Assembly (NCBI RefSeq): GCF_001952075.1
Contig: NZ_LXYU01000003.1
Span: 124,001-188,000 of the forward strand
Direction: 5' to 3'
Length of the DNA: 64,000 bases
DNA from: Ditibartonella apis
Lineage (GTDB): Bacteria > Pseudomonadota > Alphaproteobacteria > Rhizobiales > Rhizobiaceae
Shown here: positions 55,535 to 64,000 of the stretch, piece after piece
How positions within the stretch are numbered: the first letter of the stretch is position 1
How the letters are laid out: each line of letters starts with the position of its first letter
Position numbers and translations under genes: made by a program
Notes under the pieces: generated by a model
Database searches by the model: none
Told to the model about the DNA's origin: nothing
What the model saw: only the letters and a program-made list of their open reading frames with translations

Positions 55535-55981
55535 ATGACCGGTTTGACAACCCATATTCTTGATACAGCATCCGGTAAACCGGCTAGCGGCGTTAAAATT
55601 CAGCTCTACAAGCTTTGCGCGGAAAATGTTCCGGAAAATGAAAATAACGGGACTATAAACAACCCCCTTAGCACGGCCGAAAAAACGCATTTAGCGGGGG
55701 AAAAAACGCAATCCGTTGTCAAAAAATTGCTTGTTGAGACAAAGAGCAATCAGGACGGGCGAACGGAAAAACCGCTTCTTGATGAAAAGGCAATGGAAAA
55801 AGGGCAATATGAATTGCACTTTTTCACGGCAGCCTATTTTTTAAACCAGGGCGCAAAACTTGATAACCCGCCTTTTCTTGATGAAATCACCATAAGCTTT
55901 TCAATAGCCGATAACACCGCCCATTATCATGTGCCGCTTCTTGTAAGCCCGTGGAGCTATTCGACCTATCGCGGCAGTTGA
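55535..55981 (+). CDS. uraH: 5-hydroxyisourate hydrolase with an internal insertion
   Basis: A 148-residue transthyretin-like enzyme that hydrolyses 5-hydroxyisourate to OHCU. Conserved elements are LTTHILDTASGKPA with the active His, the QDGRT strand, HYHVPLLVSPWSYSTYRGS and the diagnostic C-terminal YRGS. Between residues about 28 and 66 it carries an extra hydrophilic stretch (NVPENENNG onward); usual members are 105-120 residues. The insertion falls between two strands and may be a surface loop. It is the last gene of the operon. Confidence 0.92.
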   Translation: MTGLTTHILDTASGKPASGVKIQLYKLCAENVPENENNGTINNPLSTAEKTHLAGEKTQSVVKKLLVETKSNQDGRTEKPLLDEKAMEKGQYELHFFTAAYFLNQGAKLDNPPFLDEITISFSIADNTAHYHVPLLVSPWSYSTYRGS

Positions 55982-56146
55982 AAAACGAGGCCGGATAGGG
56001 AGTAAAAATCAGGCCGGATATTAAAATGAGGCTGGATATTATGACCGGATATAATGAGACGCGCACATCATTCTCGCCGCCGCCTTCAGGCATAACTTTA
56101 TGAGAAGTTTTCCAATCTTGTTGAATATTTTCTGGCGCTCTTAGGT

Positions 56147-57439
56147 TTAAAGTTCGTCGTAACGTTTGCCGATTTTCTTTCCGGAAATGGCCCAGATGCA
56201 GGATAAAACAAGTGCAAGCAGCATAATGACTGGTGGGGAGACAACGTTGCGGATAAGCGTATCAACCCAGCCCCAGAATGCATCCGACCCGCGATAGACG
56301 AAAGTATCAATGGCGTTTTTTGCACTGAAACGCGAATTTTCATCAACCGCCGAAAAGAGCATTTCACGGGCAGGGCGGGCAAGTGCATATTCTCCCACAC
56401 GCCGCAATATCATCGCGATTGCCAAAATCGGAAAGCAATAGAATATGCCGAGTAGTCCGAACAGGATTACCATCATGACAGGCAAGCTCACAAGCAGGAA
56501 TGTCACGCCGAATTTTTTTGCAATGCGGGCGGTAACGAACATCTGGATAAGAATGGAAGAGGTTTGCACAACCGTATCCATAATGGAAAAAAACTGTGTC
56601 TGTTCATTGGGATTGGTAAAGGTAGCCTGAACAAGGCGCGCCTGCGCATAATAAAGAAAGGTGGTTCCGGCCGAGGTGAAAATAGCATAAACCGCAATTT
56701 GGCGGAGATAAGGCGATTTTACGATGAGTTTCAAGCCAATCCATATGCCGGAATAGGTTTCACTCTTTTCTTTTTCCGACGCGGTCATTCCGGGGTTGTC
56801 TTGTTTCAGGTCTTTGCCGCGGCCAAAATCACTTCGCCAGTGCACAAGAAAAAACCAGAGAAAAAGCGTAGATAAAAACAGCGCTGTCGAAATTAAAAGC
56901 AGTCCCGCATAGCCCACTTTTTCAACCATAAATGCACTTATCAGCGGGCCGGTTATGCCGCCAAGACTTGCGCCTGCTGATAGGGGGCCAAACAGGCGCT
57001 GGGCCTGTTCTTTGGTAAAAACCTCGGCCAAAAAGCTCCATGTCAGCGAAATAACAAACAGGTTATAAACCGAAACCCAGACAAAGAACGCGCGCCCCAC
57101 CCAGACACTGCCGCTATTGTAATAAAGGCTTAGCGTAAAGCCGAGCATAATAAGACTACAAAAAAGCGTCGAATAGATGAAGAGATTGGTCTTTTTAATT
57201 TTCTGGCTGATAAAGCCGAAAACGGGCACAACGAGAAACATGGCGCAAAAAGTGGCAGTAAAAAGCCATGAGAGATGATCGACACCACCGGCAATGCCGA
57301 ATGTTTCACGCACCGGTCGCAACATGAAATAGCTGCAAAAGACGAGAAAAAGCGTGAAAAAGCCGCCCAAAAAAGCAACTGTTTCATGCGCTTTTAGCGC
57401 GAACAGACGTTCAAATATATGTTGCAGCTTGTTTGTCAT
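56147..57439 (-). CDS. MFS-type transporter, related to NTP/NDP exchanger-like proteins
   Basis: A 430-residue membrane protein with about twelve hydrophobic segments (start MTNKLQHIFERLFALKAHE; FCSYFMLRPVRETFGIAGG in helix 1). This group is often annotated as an MFS or NTP/NDP-exchange-like transporter; nucleotide exchange is not shown. Its ATG overlaps the stop of the upstream reductase gene by one base (TAATG), so it is in the same operon. Substrate unknown. Confidence 0.8.
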   Translation of the reverse strand: MTNKLQHIFERLFALKAHETVAFLGGFFTLFLVFCSYFMLRPVRETFGIAGGVDHLSWLFTATFCAMFLVVPVFGFISQKIKKTNLFIYSTLFCSLIMLGFTLSLYYNSGSVWVGRAFFVWVSVYNLFVISLTWSFLAEVFTKEQAQRLFGPLSAGASLGGITGPLISAFMVEKVGYAGLLLISTALFLSTLFLWFFLVHWRSDFGRGKDLKQDNPGMTASEKEKSETYSGIWIGLKLIVKSPYLRQIAVYAIFTSAGTTFLYYAQARLVQATFTNPNEQTQFFSIMDTVVQTSSILIQMFVTARIAKKFGVTFLLVSLPVMMVILFGLLGIFYCFPILAIAMILRRVGEYALARPAREMLFSAVDENSRFSAKNAIDTFVYRGSDAFWGWVDTLIRNVVSPPVIMLLALVLSCIWAISGKKIGKRYDEL

Positions 57440-58248
57440 TATAGGCCAAGGCGTTTTCGCAATTTATCTGCCGGGAGGTGGGCACGAAAACCCGGCTCGC
57501 CGGGGGCGAAAATATGCGCTGTTTCAAGTTTGCCGGTGATGACAGGTTCGCAACCGGTTTCGCGCACGAGCTCGGCCACAACGTCCAATGCTTTTTCATC
57601 GTCACTTGCCATCGGCATACCCACAGCTTCTATCTTTTTATTGAAACAATCTTCAATCACCGTAGCGTCAACTGCCGAAAAAGCACGGACAAGGCGCACA
57701 TCCGGCACATATTTTTTTACCGTTTCGGCAACGCCGTTTTTCTTTGCTTCGATTGAAAGAGGCTCTAAATCTCCTCCCCACAAAGGCGGGTTTGTCGCGT
57801 CAATAACAATTTTCCCCTTCATTTCGGCGGCAAAATCTTTGCCGATTTGAGGCCAGGCTGAAAACGGCACTGCAACAAGGATAACATCACCAAATTGTGC
57901 CGCCTGGCGCGGTGTACCGACTGAAGCTTTGTCTCCAAGCGGGTTTGTAAAGCGTCGCAACTCATCCGGATGGCGCGAAGAAAACATCACCGAATGGCCG
58001 GATTTTACAAGGAGGGTTGCAACAGTTCCGCCAAGCGAGCCGGCGCCAATGACCCCGATTTTAAGATTTTTGACATCAGCTTCCGTTTTTGTTGCGGGGC
58101 TATCGTTTACTGTTTCCGCTTTGGATGAATTTGAAGTCTTCCCCACTGAATTTTCGGTATTTTGTGAAAAAGCCTGCGACAGGGAAAAAATCTCGGCAAG
58201 AGACAGAGCTAAAGCAGATTTTAATATAAAACGACGATCAAGAGACAT
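57439..58248 (-). CDS. NADP-binding oxidoreductase (F420-dependent reductase-like) with Tat-type signal
   Basis: A 269-residue protein. An N-terminal signal (MSLDRRFILKSALALSLAE) has a twin-arginine form. The mature part begins with a Rossmann loop IGVIGAGSLGGTVATLLVKSGH followed by FSSRHP, matching NADP-oxidoreductases of the F420-dependent/NADPH-binding family. The frame is open to 58305, but the ATG at 58248 after AGAAGG is preferred. It lies between an aldo/keto reductase and an MFS gene in one operon. The reaction is unknown. Confidence 0.82.
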   Translation of the reverse strand: MSLDRRFILKSALALSLAEIFSLSQAFSQNTENSVGKTSNSSKAETVNDSPATKTEADVKNLKIGVIGAGSLGGTVATLLVKSGHSVMFSSRHPDELRRFTNPLGDKASVGTPRQAAQFGDVILVAVPFSAWPQIGKDFAAEMKGKIVIDATNPPLWGGDLEPLSIEAKKNGVAETVKKYVPDVRLVRAFSAVDATVIEDCFNKKIEAVGMPMASDDEKALDVVAELVRETGCEPVITGKLETAHIFAPGEPGFRAHLPADKLRKRLGL

Positions 58249-58301
58249 GTTGAACCTTCTTGTCTTGAACCTTGTTCTCCAGAGAGGGAAACCTTTTTTG
58301 C

Positions 58302-59213
58302 TCAAATCGGGAAAGCCTTATCAAGTCGGGCGAGATCTTCTTCATCGAGATGAAGAGAAAGTGCGGCGCTGTTTTCACGGCAATGTGCGGGCGAACCTGA
58401 TTGGGGAATGGAAATGGTAAAATTGTTTCTGATTGTCCAGCCGATTGCGATTGCCGCAGCAGTCATATGATGTTTTTGCGCAATGTCTTTTAAAACCGCA
58501 TTTTGCAAAAGCGGGGTTTTGCCGGAACCAAGCGGTGAATAGGCCATGATCGGCATAGCGTTATTTTTTGACCAATTGAGAAGGCCACCTTCGATAGAGC
58601 GGTCGACAAGTGAATATTCCACCTGATTGGTTGCGCATTGGTCGCCTTTCTCAAGGCTGAAAAGATCATTCATGTCATTAACGGAAAAATTGGAAACGCC
58701 CCAATCGACAATGGCACCTTCGCTTTTTAACTCTTCAAACGTATCAACCACAGTTTTGAGGTTTGAAATTCCGCCACGCCAATGCAAAAGATAAAGATCC
58801 ATTTGCTTTAATCCCAAGCGTTGAAGGCTGTTTTTGCAGGCATTGCGAATGTCTTCGGCTTTTGTTGCGTGCGAAGGCATGACTTTTGAAACCACGTATG
58901 GTTTTGTTCCGGCCTTCTTGATGACACGGCCAACCATTTCTTCAGCTCTACCGGAACTATAAAGCTCGGCGGTATCAATCAGATTCATGCCAAGATCGAG
59001 ACCGGTTGTAAGCGCTTCCTCTTCTTGTTCGAGAGGGCGTTGACCGGCTGCAAGCGTCCATGTTCCCATGCCAAGCGTCGGGATCATCCGGCCGGTTTTA
59101 AGACGGATTGGAGGGTTTTTTATAGCTGTGGCTTGTGTAGTTGCCGAAATTGTCGGGCTAACCATTAAAGCTGCACCACAGGCGATAGTAAATTGTCGAC
59201 GTGTTATGTCCAT
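58302..59213 (-). CDS. Aldo/keto reductase with Tat signal
   Basis: A 303-residue reductase. The N-terminus MDITRRQFTIACGAALMVS is a good Tat signal (RRxF). The mature protein has the AKR pattern: GMGTWTLAAG, the catalytic Asp and Tyr in NLIDTAELYSSG, the Lys in VSKVMPS, the His in LLHWRG, and a late SIPQSGS cofactor region. The frame is open to 59288, but the ATG at 59213 after GGAAAGG is preferred. An exported NADP(H) enzyme would need to be folded with its cofactor before transport. Substrate unknown. Confidence 0.88.
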   Translation of the reverse strand: MDITRRQFTIACGAALMVSPTISATTQATAIKNPPIRLKTGRMIPTLGMGTWTLAAGQRPLEQEEEALTTGLDLGMNLIDTAELYSSGRAEEMVGRVIKKAGTKPYVVSKVMPSHATKAEDIRNACKNSLQRLGLKQMDLYLLHWRGGISNLKTVVDTFEELKSEGAIVDWGVSNFSVNDMNDLFSLEKGDQCATNQVEYSLVDRSIEGGLLNWSKNNAMPIMAYSPLGSGKTPLLQNAVLKDIAQKHHMTAAAIAIGWTIRNNFTISIPQSGSPAHCRENSAALSLHLDEEDLARLDKAFPI

Positions 59214-59521
59214 TCTAGCGCCTTTCCTGTTTTTGTAGAGAGCAAGTATAGCCGAGCTTTCAAAAACGAAAAAGGTATTATTGTTCATTCATGAAATGAA
59301 TGAAAATCATGAATGATCGGGGAGAAACAGAATTTTTATCAAGCCACGCTTTAGAGGCTGAAAAGCTTCTCATGAGGTCACAAGATTCTCGAAAAAAGCT
59401 GCTTCGACAGATGAAAGTCTCGAAATTCTGTTTAATTGCAACGACAATTTGACAAAACGTCACACAGAATAACTTTTTTAAATAAATTAAAAATGGAGCA
59501 TATGTTGAAATATAAAAATAT

Positions 59522-60985
59522 TTATTTGGAAGAGACATATGGTCTGATGACCTGATTAAAATCCGAGATTATTTTATAGGCCTCTTCTTGGGTTTTCAAA
59601 TTAGAAAAGGATAATATTAATCCGCTCAAATCTCTTCTTTCTATTTGACGGTTTGAAATGCATCCAATTCCAAAATTTTCTTTTTGTGCAATTGTCATTA
59701 ATTCAAGATCGTTACATTTAAAGCAATTTTTGAATAGCAATAATGTATTAAGTCCGTGATTGAAATTTTTTACATGGAATATATCTGAAACATATCTATT
59801 CAAGGCATTTTGCAAAAATATTTGTCTTTTTTTATAATTCACCCTCATTTTGTTCAAATGTTTGGCAAAATTACCAGAATCCATAAATTCGTATAATACA
59901 GATTGGGTTAATATTGGAAATCCATCTATCAATCTTTGATAAAAATCGGTGATTTTGGAAATCATATACTTTGGAACAATAAAATAGCCTAACCGTAAGT
60001 CGGGATTAATTAATTTACTGAAACTACCAATATAGATCATATTGGCGTTCCTATGGTTATTGAGACTAGCGAGAGCCGGCAGCGGTTTGTTATCATATCT
60101 GAATTCGCTATCGTAATCGTCTTCTATGATAAATGTACCGTTTTTCTCCGACCAATCTAATAATGTATTTCGATTATCATCTCCAAGGACGTAGCCGAGA
60201 GGGCTTTGATGATTGGCTGTGACGATAATAAATTTAACGTCGGGATGGTTTTTTAAAGCATCGGAAATTTGCATCCCGTTATGATCGACAGGAACAGCAA
60301 CAATATGTGCACCTGAGCTTTTGACAATATCCAAAGCGGGCGGAAAACACGGGTCTTCTAAAAATACTGTGTCTTTCGGTTCACCAAGCGCTTGCATGAG
60401 CAAATTTAAGGCACCGCGAAAGCCGCTGCTGATGAAGATCTGATCAGGTTCGCAAACGATTCCACGGGACAGCCCAACGTAACGGGTGATGCTTTCTTTT
60501 AACTTTTTAAGCCCCGTTGAATGAGGATAAAACAACGCATTATGCGTTTCAGCAATCTTGCGCTTTGAAAGGCCACTCCAATATTTTGCGGGAAATAAAT
60601 CAATGGCCGGTAAACCGATCTGGAGCTTTTTGAAGGCCGTTCCTTCGGCATAAATCGACCGATGTTTTAAGGAATTGGTCGCAGTCTTCGTGTGTACGCT
60701 TTCATGGGGGAGGGAGTGGTTCGCGACATATGTGCCGGCAGGCCCTCTGGAGACGAGATAACCATCTCCAATGAGGCGACTATATACACTTTCTACGGTA
60801 TTTTTACCAACTCCCATTTCAAGCGAAAGTGCCCTGATCGAGGGAACGCGCTGTCCTATTTTAAAAGTACCTCTATCAATTAATGCAATGATTTGTTGGT
60901 AGAGGCTATCACCAATTCCTGTGCGAGACGATTTGGGCGGATAGCCTGTTCTGGTCGTGTCTATGTTTATAAGCTCGTTTGACAT
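59522..60985 (-). CDS. MocR/PdxR-type regulator (GntR HTH fused to aminotransferase-like domain)
   Basis: A 487-residue protein. Residues about 20-90 form a GntR winged helix (SLYQQIIALIDRGTFKIGQR, then SIRALSLEMGVGKNTVESVYSRL). Residues about 120-480 resemble a fold-type I aminotransferase, with the PLP-binding Lys in YIGSFSKLINPDLRLGYF. Such regulators respond to PLP or related ligands. The ATG at 60985 follows GCGAGG. Base composition is more A/T rich than in the centre of the window. The target genes may be the DoxX/AhpD-like pair to the right (inference). Confidence 0.88.
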   Translation of the reverse strand: MSNELINIDTTRTGYPPKSSRTGIGDSLYQQIIALIDRGTFKIGQRVPSIRALSLEMGVGKNTVESVYSRLIGDGYLVSRGPAGTYVANHSLPHESVHTKTATNSLKHRSIYAEGTAFKKLQIGLPAIDLFPAKYWSGLSKRKIAETHNALFYPHSTGLKKLKESITRYVGLSRGIVCEPDQIFISSGFRGALNLLMQALGEPKDTVFLEDPCFPPALDIVKSSGAHIVAVPVDHNGMQISDALKNHPDVKFIIVTANHQSPLGYVLGDDNRNTLLDWSEKNGTFIIEDDYDSEFRYDNKPLPALASLNNHRNANMIYIGSFSKLINPDLRLGYFIVPKYMISKITDFYQRLIDGFPILTQSVLYEFMDSGNFAKHLNKMRVNYKKRQIFLQNALNRYVSDIFHVKNFNHGLNTLLLFKNCFKCNDLELMTIAQKENFGIGCISNRQIERRDLSGLILSFSNLKTQEEAYKIISDFNQVIRPYVSSK

Positions 60986-61251
60986 TCGTTTCCTCGCCCC
61001 CGGAAACCTCATCATTCATAACAATTGATGAAAGAAATCAATAGTTATTAACATAGGATAGTCAAACCGGCGACAGAAGAGCGAAAAAACTTGAGGCATT
61101 CATGAGAATGAATTTTCTGCGCGATTTTGGTTTTAATGCATTGAACCGAAGTTAATCATGCCGAGGCGATCACGGCTCATCACAATCCGGTTTATCGGCA
61201 TCGCTTGGAGGAACAGGTATTCTTTTAGCCGCCGTTGTCACTATTTGATAG
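60986..61251. other. Upstream region of the MocR gene
   Basis: Contains the MocR promoter and leads into the transposase remnant. No gene seen. Confidence 0.4.
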
Positions 61252-61446
61252 GCAGGGGAAAACAGCGGAACAATATCTTTTTCGAGTGACTTTGACGATC
61301 CGTCAATTCTTTGGTGTTCTGTCAAATATAAGGAGGTTCATCTTCATGCGGGCGAAGCCGTGGCTGTGGCTCATGCCGGTTTTATCCAATGGCTGAATTT
61401 TTATAAAAGCCGATGCCTACCTTCATTTCTTGACCACAAGCCCTGA
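61252..61446 (+). pseudogene. Remnant of an IS3-family transposase (OrfB C-terminal part)
   Basis: A 64-codon stop-to-stop frame, with no start of its own, reads through LWCSVKYKEVHLHAGEAVA, WLNFYKSRCLPSFLDHKP. This matches the end of IS3-family OrfB integrases (pattern ERLWRSVKYEEVYL, then FYNxRRPHSSLDxKTP). The catalytic DDE residues and the N-terminal part are missing and no terminal inverted repeats are evident. It is an old, inactive fragment. Confidence 0.65.
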
Positions 61447-61811
61447 ACAAGTTTTACGTTGATACGACCACAGATAATAATGCTGCATAAACGCGTCACG
61501 AATACTGCTAAAAACATGCCAAATTGTTCAACCAGCCGGAGCCACTTTTCTCTATGTTATTTTGCGATGCCAAGTGTTGATAAATATCCTGATCGGCGGC
61601 ATGTGGATTTACAATTTCCATGACAGTGCTCCAAGTCAGAAAACATAAGAAACATATTATACGTTTGTTTTGAAGAACGCCCCATAGAAATGCATTCTTT
61701 GTGTTTGAAACCGAAATGCACATGTCACTATCAAATTGTTCCGATATGTCCCTATCGCAGTAAGCGCCTTTGCGACATTGTTTCGTTTCTGGAATTTTAT
61801 AATGGTGAAGC
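61447..61811. other. Intergenic region after the IS remnant
   Basis: About 365 bases. A 114-codon minus-strand frame overlaps the DoxX gene start and has no support. The promoter of the DoxX/AhpD-like pair is probably here. Confidence 0.4.
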
Positions 61812-62255
61812 ATGTTTGACTTTTGCAAATCGTCGACGCAAAGGCGGGGCATATATTTTGCTAAAGTCGGTTTGGCTATCAGCTATCTTTCGGCTGTATT
61901 CGACCGTTTTGGTTTTTGGGGTCATCTTGGTGAAACAGGTGTTTCATGGGGTACGATGACCCAATTTTTTAAACATGTCTCGACTCTGTGTCCTTGGGCT
62001 CCGGAAAACATGATTCCTGTTATTGGCTGGATGGTCACAGTTTTAGAGGCATTAATCGCTTTGGCGTATATTATTAACGCAAAGAACAAAATAATTAATT
62101 ACGCAAATATATTTTTATTAATATTATTTATTATTAGTATGTCACTTTTTCAAAGCATAAAAATGATGATTAATTTTAATGTTATAGTTTGTTTATCGGC
62201 TGCGTTATTAATATATTTTTCAGACAATAATGAGAATAAGGAGAAGAGAATATGA
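61812..62255 (+). CDS. DoxX-like membrane protein
   Basis: A 147-residue protein with four hydrophobic segments. The pattern YLSAVFDRFGFWG after an initial hydrophilic stretch, and PENMIPVIGWMVTVLEALIALAYI, fits the DoxX/DoxD-like family of small inner-membrane proteins linked to redox stress. The ATG follows GGTGAAG. Its end overlaps the next gene by four bases. A/T content is high. Confidence 0.78.
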   Translation: MFDFCKSSTQRRGIYFAKVGLAISYLSAVFDRFGFWGHLGETGVSWGTMTQFFKHVSTLCPWAPENMIPVIGWMVTVLEALIALAYIINAKNKIINYANIFLLILFIISMSLFQSIKMMINFNVIVCLSAALLIYFSDNNENKEKRI

Positions 62256-62683
62256 AAAATCTCAGATTGAAATATTTTGACTTGTCGCCGGAGCTGATGA
62301 GCGGTTTTAGAGCCGTGAAAGTCGCCCTCGAGAAAAGCGTAGTCGAACAAAAATTGATTGAACTGGTCTATCTCAGAGTTTCTCAAATCAATGGATGCGC
62401 ATATTGTCTCAATCTCCATACAAATTCCCTGCTAAAAGATGGCGAAACACAGCGCCGCATATCCGAAGTGGCCGGATGGCGTGTGAGTGACCAATATTCT
62501 GAAAAAGAACGGGCAGCACTGAACTGGGCAGAGCAGTTAACAAACATATCGACAAGCCACGCCGATGACGAGTCGTACGAGGCATTAAAAAAGGTCTTTA
62601 GTGACAAAGAAATATCAGACCTTACATTTGCCATATCGCTGATGAATGGAATGAACAGACTTGCGATTTCCATGCGGCAGTGA
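62252..62683 (+). CDS. Carboxymuconolactone-decarboxylase/AhpD-like protein
   Basis: A 143-residue cytoplasmic alkylhydroperoxidase-like protein. The redox motif is C49-A-Y-C52 followed by LNLH with His56, as in AhpD-type peroxidase partners. LIELVYLRVSQINGCAYCLNLH is the family core. The ATG overlaps the DoxX-like stop (ATGA) and follows AAGGAG. The pair may detoxify peroxides or handle redox signals. It may be controlled by the nearby MocR regulator (inference). Confidence 0.88.
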   Translation: MKNLRLKYFDLSPELMSGFRAVKVALEKSVVEQKLIELVYLRVSQINGCAYCLNLHTNSLLKDGETQRRISEVAGWRVSDQYSEKERAALNWAEQLTNISTSHADDESYEALKKVFSDKEISDLTFAISLMNGMNRLAISMRQ

Positions 62684-63714
62684 GGCGCATTACGTTCTAT
62701 GTTGAACAGTTGAGTGAAGGAACTCGTAAGTCATTTTACGGGTTATAGTTGAGGCGCTGGTCATTTCTTTTCTAAAGCTTTAAGCGTTTAATCAGGATAG
62801 GGATGGAGATCTATCTTGAAACAGAAATGACCAGTGCTCGAGCAAAAGGTCTATAAGAGCTTGTCTTTCATTCTTTCTATGAAATTTATGAAGTCGCAAA
62901 AAACGTCGCGGCTCGGTATCAAGACGATCATATTTCTCCACAATCATTTGTTTATCTTTTGTTGATGTTTGTTCCGCAACCTTTATCCATTTTTCGGCTC
63001 TCGATAGCTGATTATCGAGATCTTTTCTCATTCATGGAAAATGCATGCCAGTGTGCTTGGTTAATCAGCAAAGAAGTGTGAGTTTTCTTGAATTAACACC
63101 GATAGTTGAGACTTGGTCTCAAAAACATTGCAAAGCTTGAAAAGAGCGAAAATATCGATGCAACCTGCGCGGCTGATGTGAAAATGGAAGTTAGCCGAGT
63201 GAGCGCATTGCCGCCTTCAAAGTCGGTAACGGTTTTAGAGAGAATGTGACGATCAAACCGCTCATTACAGATAAAGCGAGGGAAAAAGTAGAAGATCATC
63301 TAAAGGATGCTATGGAAAAAGCAGCACTTGATAAACGTGGAGAGACAGGAGTCTTATCCAATACTGATGTTCATTATTATGGACCTGTTTTGTTGTGTGC
63401 TTTCGCTGTTATAGCTTATGACAATAAGGAAAAATGTTGGTATGAAACCGCTTTAACGTTCGTCTTCTGTCGGCTGTTCATGCCATTATTATAGCCTCGC
63501 ATAATAAAAAATATTTGAGGCATTTTTACTTTTATAGATTGACACCTTGGTTTTTTGCTAGTGCTTTATGCCGAGTTTTTGAGGCAATTAAAAAGTTTCT
63601 GCAGCTCTTCGGCGCTTAACCCCCATAACCCGGCTTTGGTGTGATAATTATAGTTCTGCAATATCGACAAATATCAAAGCTCAAGGACGCTAATTTTAAA
63701 ATGTGGAAACAAAA
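62684..63714. other. A/T-rich region with no well-supported gene
   Basis: About 1 kb. A 79-codon minus-strand frame (62792-63031, MRKDLDNQLSRAEKWIKV) is highly charged and could be a small gene, but lacks a clear ribosome site. A 82-codon plus-strand frame from a GTG at 63246 (TIKPLITDKAREKVEDHLKD, then a hydrophobic end) is equally uncertain. Both may be fragments of mobile-element genes. Confidence 0.4.
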
Positions 63715-64000
63715 ATGAAGAAAAAAATTGTTCTATTACTATGCTTGTCTTCATTAAGTGTTTTTAGTGGTTGTGGTACTGTATTTGAGCCTGGTTATAT
63801 AGATCACGCTCCACCAGTTGCGGCTGCATGGTATCAAAAGCCAGGCGCAACACCGAAAGAAATAGCTGATGCATATTACAAATGTGAAAAACGCTATCCA
63901 GATGATATAAAGCTCGACCCAAATGTTGGACAGAATATCATTTTTAAACGAATATTTTGTATGGAAGATCAAGGATATTTTGCTAAGGATGGAACTAGAG
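63715..64000 (+). CDS. Putative small lipoprotein, 3' end outside the window
   Basis: The first 95 codons of a gene. A lipoprotein signal (MKKKIVLLLCLSSLSVFSGC) ends in a lipobox FSGC, so the mature protein would be lipid-anchored at Cys20. The following GTVFEPGYIDHAPPVAAAWY and the acidic/aromatic stretch ADAYYKCEKRYPDD are not recognised. The ATG has only a weak site (GTGGAAAC). The region is A/T rich. Confidence 0.75.
   Translation, partial: MKKKIVLLLCLSSLSVFSGCGTVFEPGYIDHAPPVAAAWYQKPGATPKEIADAYYKCEKRYPDDIKLDPNVGQNIIFKRIFCMEDQGYFAKDGTR

Noticed and set aside
61508..61852. 114-codon minus-strand open frame
   Set aside because: It overlaps the start of the better supported DoxX-like gene and shows no family pattern.

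Overview
The window looks like a chromosome segment of an alphaproteobacterium of the order Hyphomicrobiales, possibly a Bartonella/Brucella relative. This rests on the rplU-rpmA-acetyltransferase order, an Irr-type iron control element in front of a TonB receptor, a compact type II-C Cas9, and a mid-GC composition with A/T-rich spacers. The genus is inference; no rRNA gene or other decisive marker is present.

Layout, left to right. (1) 1-5 kb: the 5' part of an unrecognised gene, a CPA1 Na+/H+ antiporter and a 14-helix MFS exporter. (2) 5-13.1 kb: a six-gene siderophore uptake block on the minus strand. It runs TonB receptor, siderophore esterase, binding protein, two permeases, ATPase, with an Irr-box candidate in front. 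(3) 13.8-16.7 kb: a cupin protein, a zinc alcohol dehydrogenase and a beta-hydroxyacid dehydrogenase. (4) 16.9-23.4 kb: a fructose PTS operon (fruB-fruK-fruA) with a divergent LacI-type regulator and two palindromic operators between them. (5) 23.8-26.1 kb: a HAD phosphatase and a periplasmic histidine acid phosphatase.

(6) 26.4-39.0 kb: a type II-C CRISPR-Cas locus, the most unusual part. A divergent tracrRNA (minus strand) precedes cas9, cas1 and a cas2 broken by an in-frame UGA. Four separate arrays share one 36-bp repeat. Each array begins with a copy of the same leader, and arrays 2-4 are also preceded by decayed copies of the 3' end of cas2. The locus has therefore spread by repeated duplication of a cas2-tail/leader/array unit. 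Each repeat carries a promoter-like element on the minus strand, and each leader carries a terminator-like hairpin for that same strand, so crRNA synthesis probably runs toward the leader. tRNA-Ser, rplU, rpmA and an acetyltransferase gene lie between arrays 1 and 2.

(7) 39.0-43.5 kb: three multidrug-type transporters. (8) 44.2-56.0 kb: a dipeptidase gene followed by a purine (urate/allantoin) breakdown cluster: allE, a LysR regulator, an SsuABC-type ABC importer, a flavin monooxygenase, puuE, allA, uraD and uraH. Urate oxidase and allantoate hydrolase are not in the window. (9) 56.1-59.2 kb: an operon of two oxidoreductases with Tat-like signals and an MFS transporter. (10) 59.5-64 kb: an A/T-rich end with a MocR/PdxR regulator, a worn IS3-family transposase remnant, a DoxX/AhpD-like pair and the start of a lipoprotein gene.

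The genes form self-contained uptake or catabolic units. In the CRISPR locus the interference parts (tracrRNA, Cas9, repeats) look intact, while the adaptation genes look impaired.
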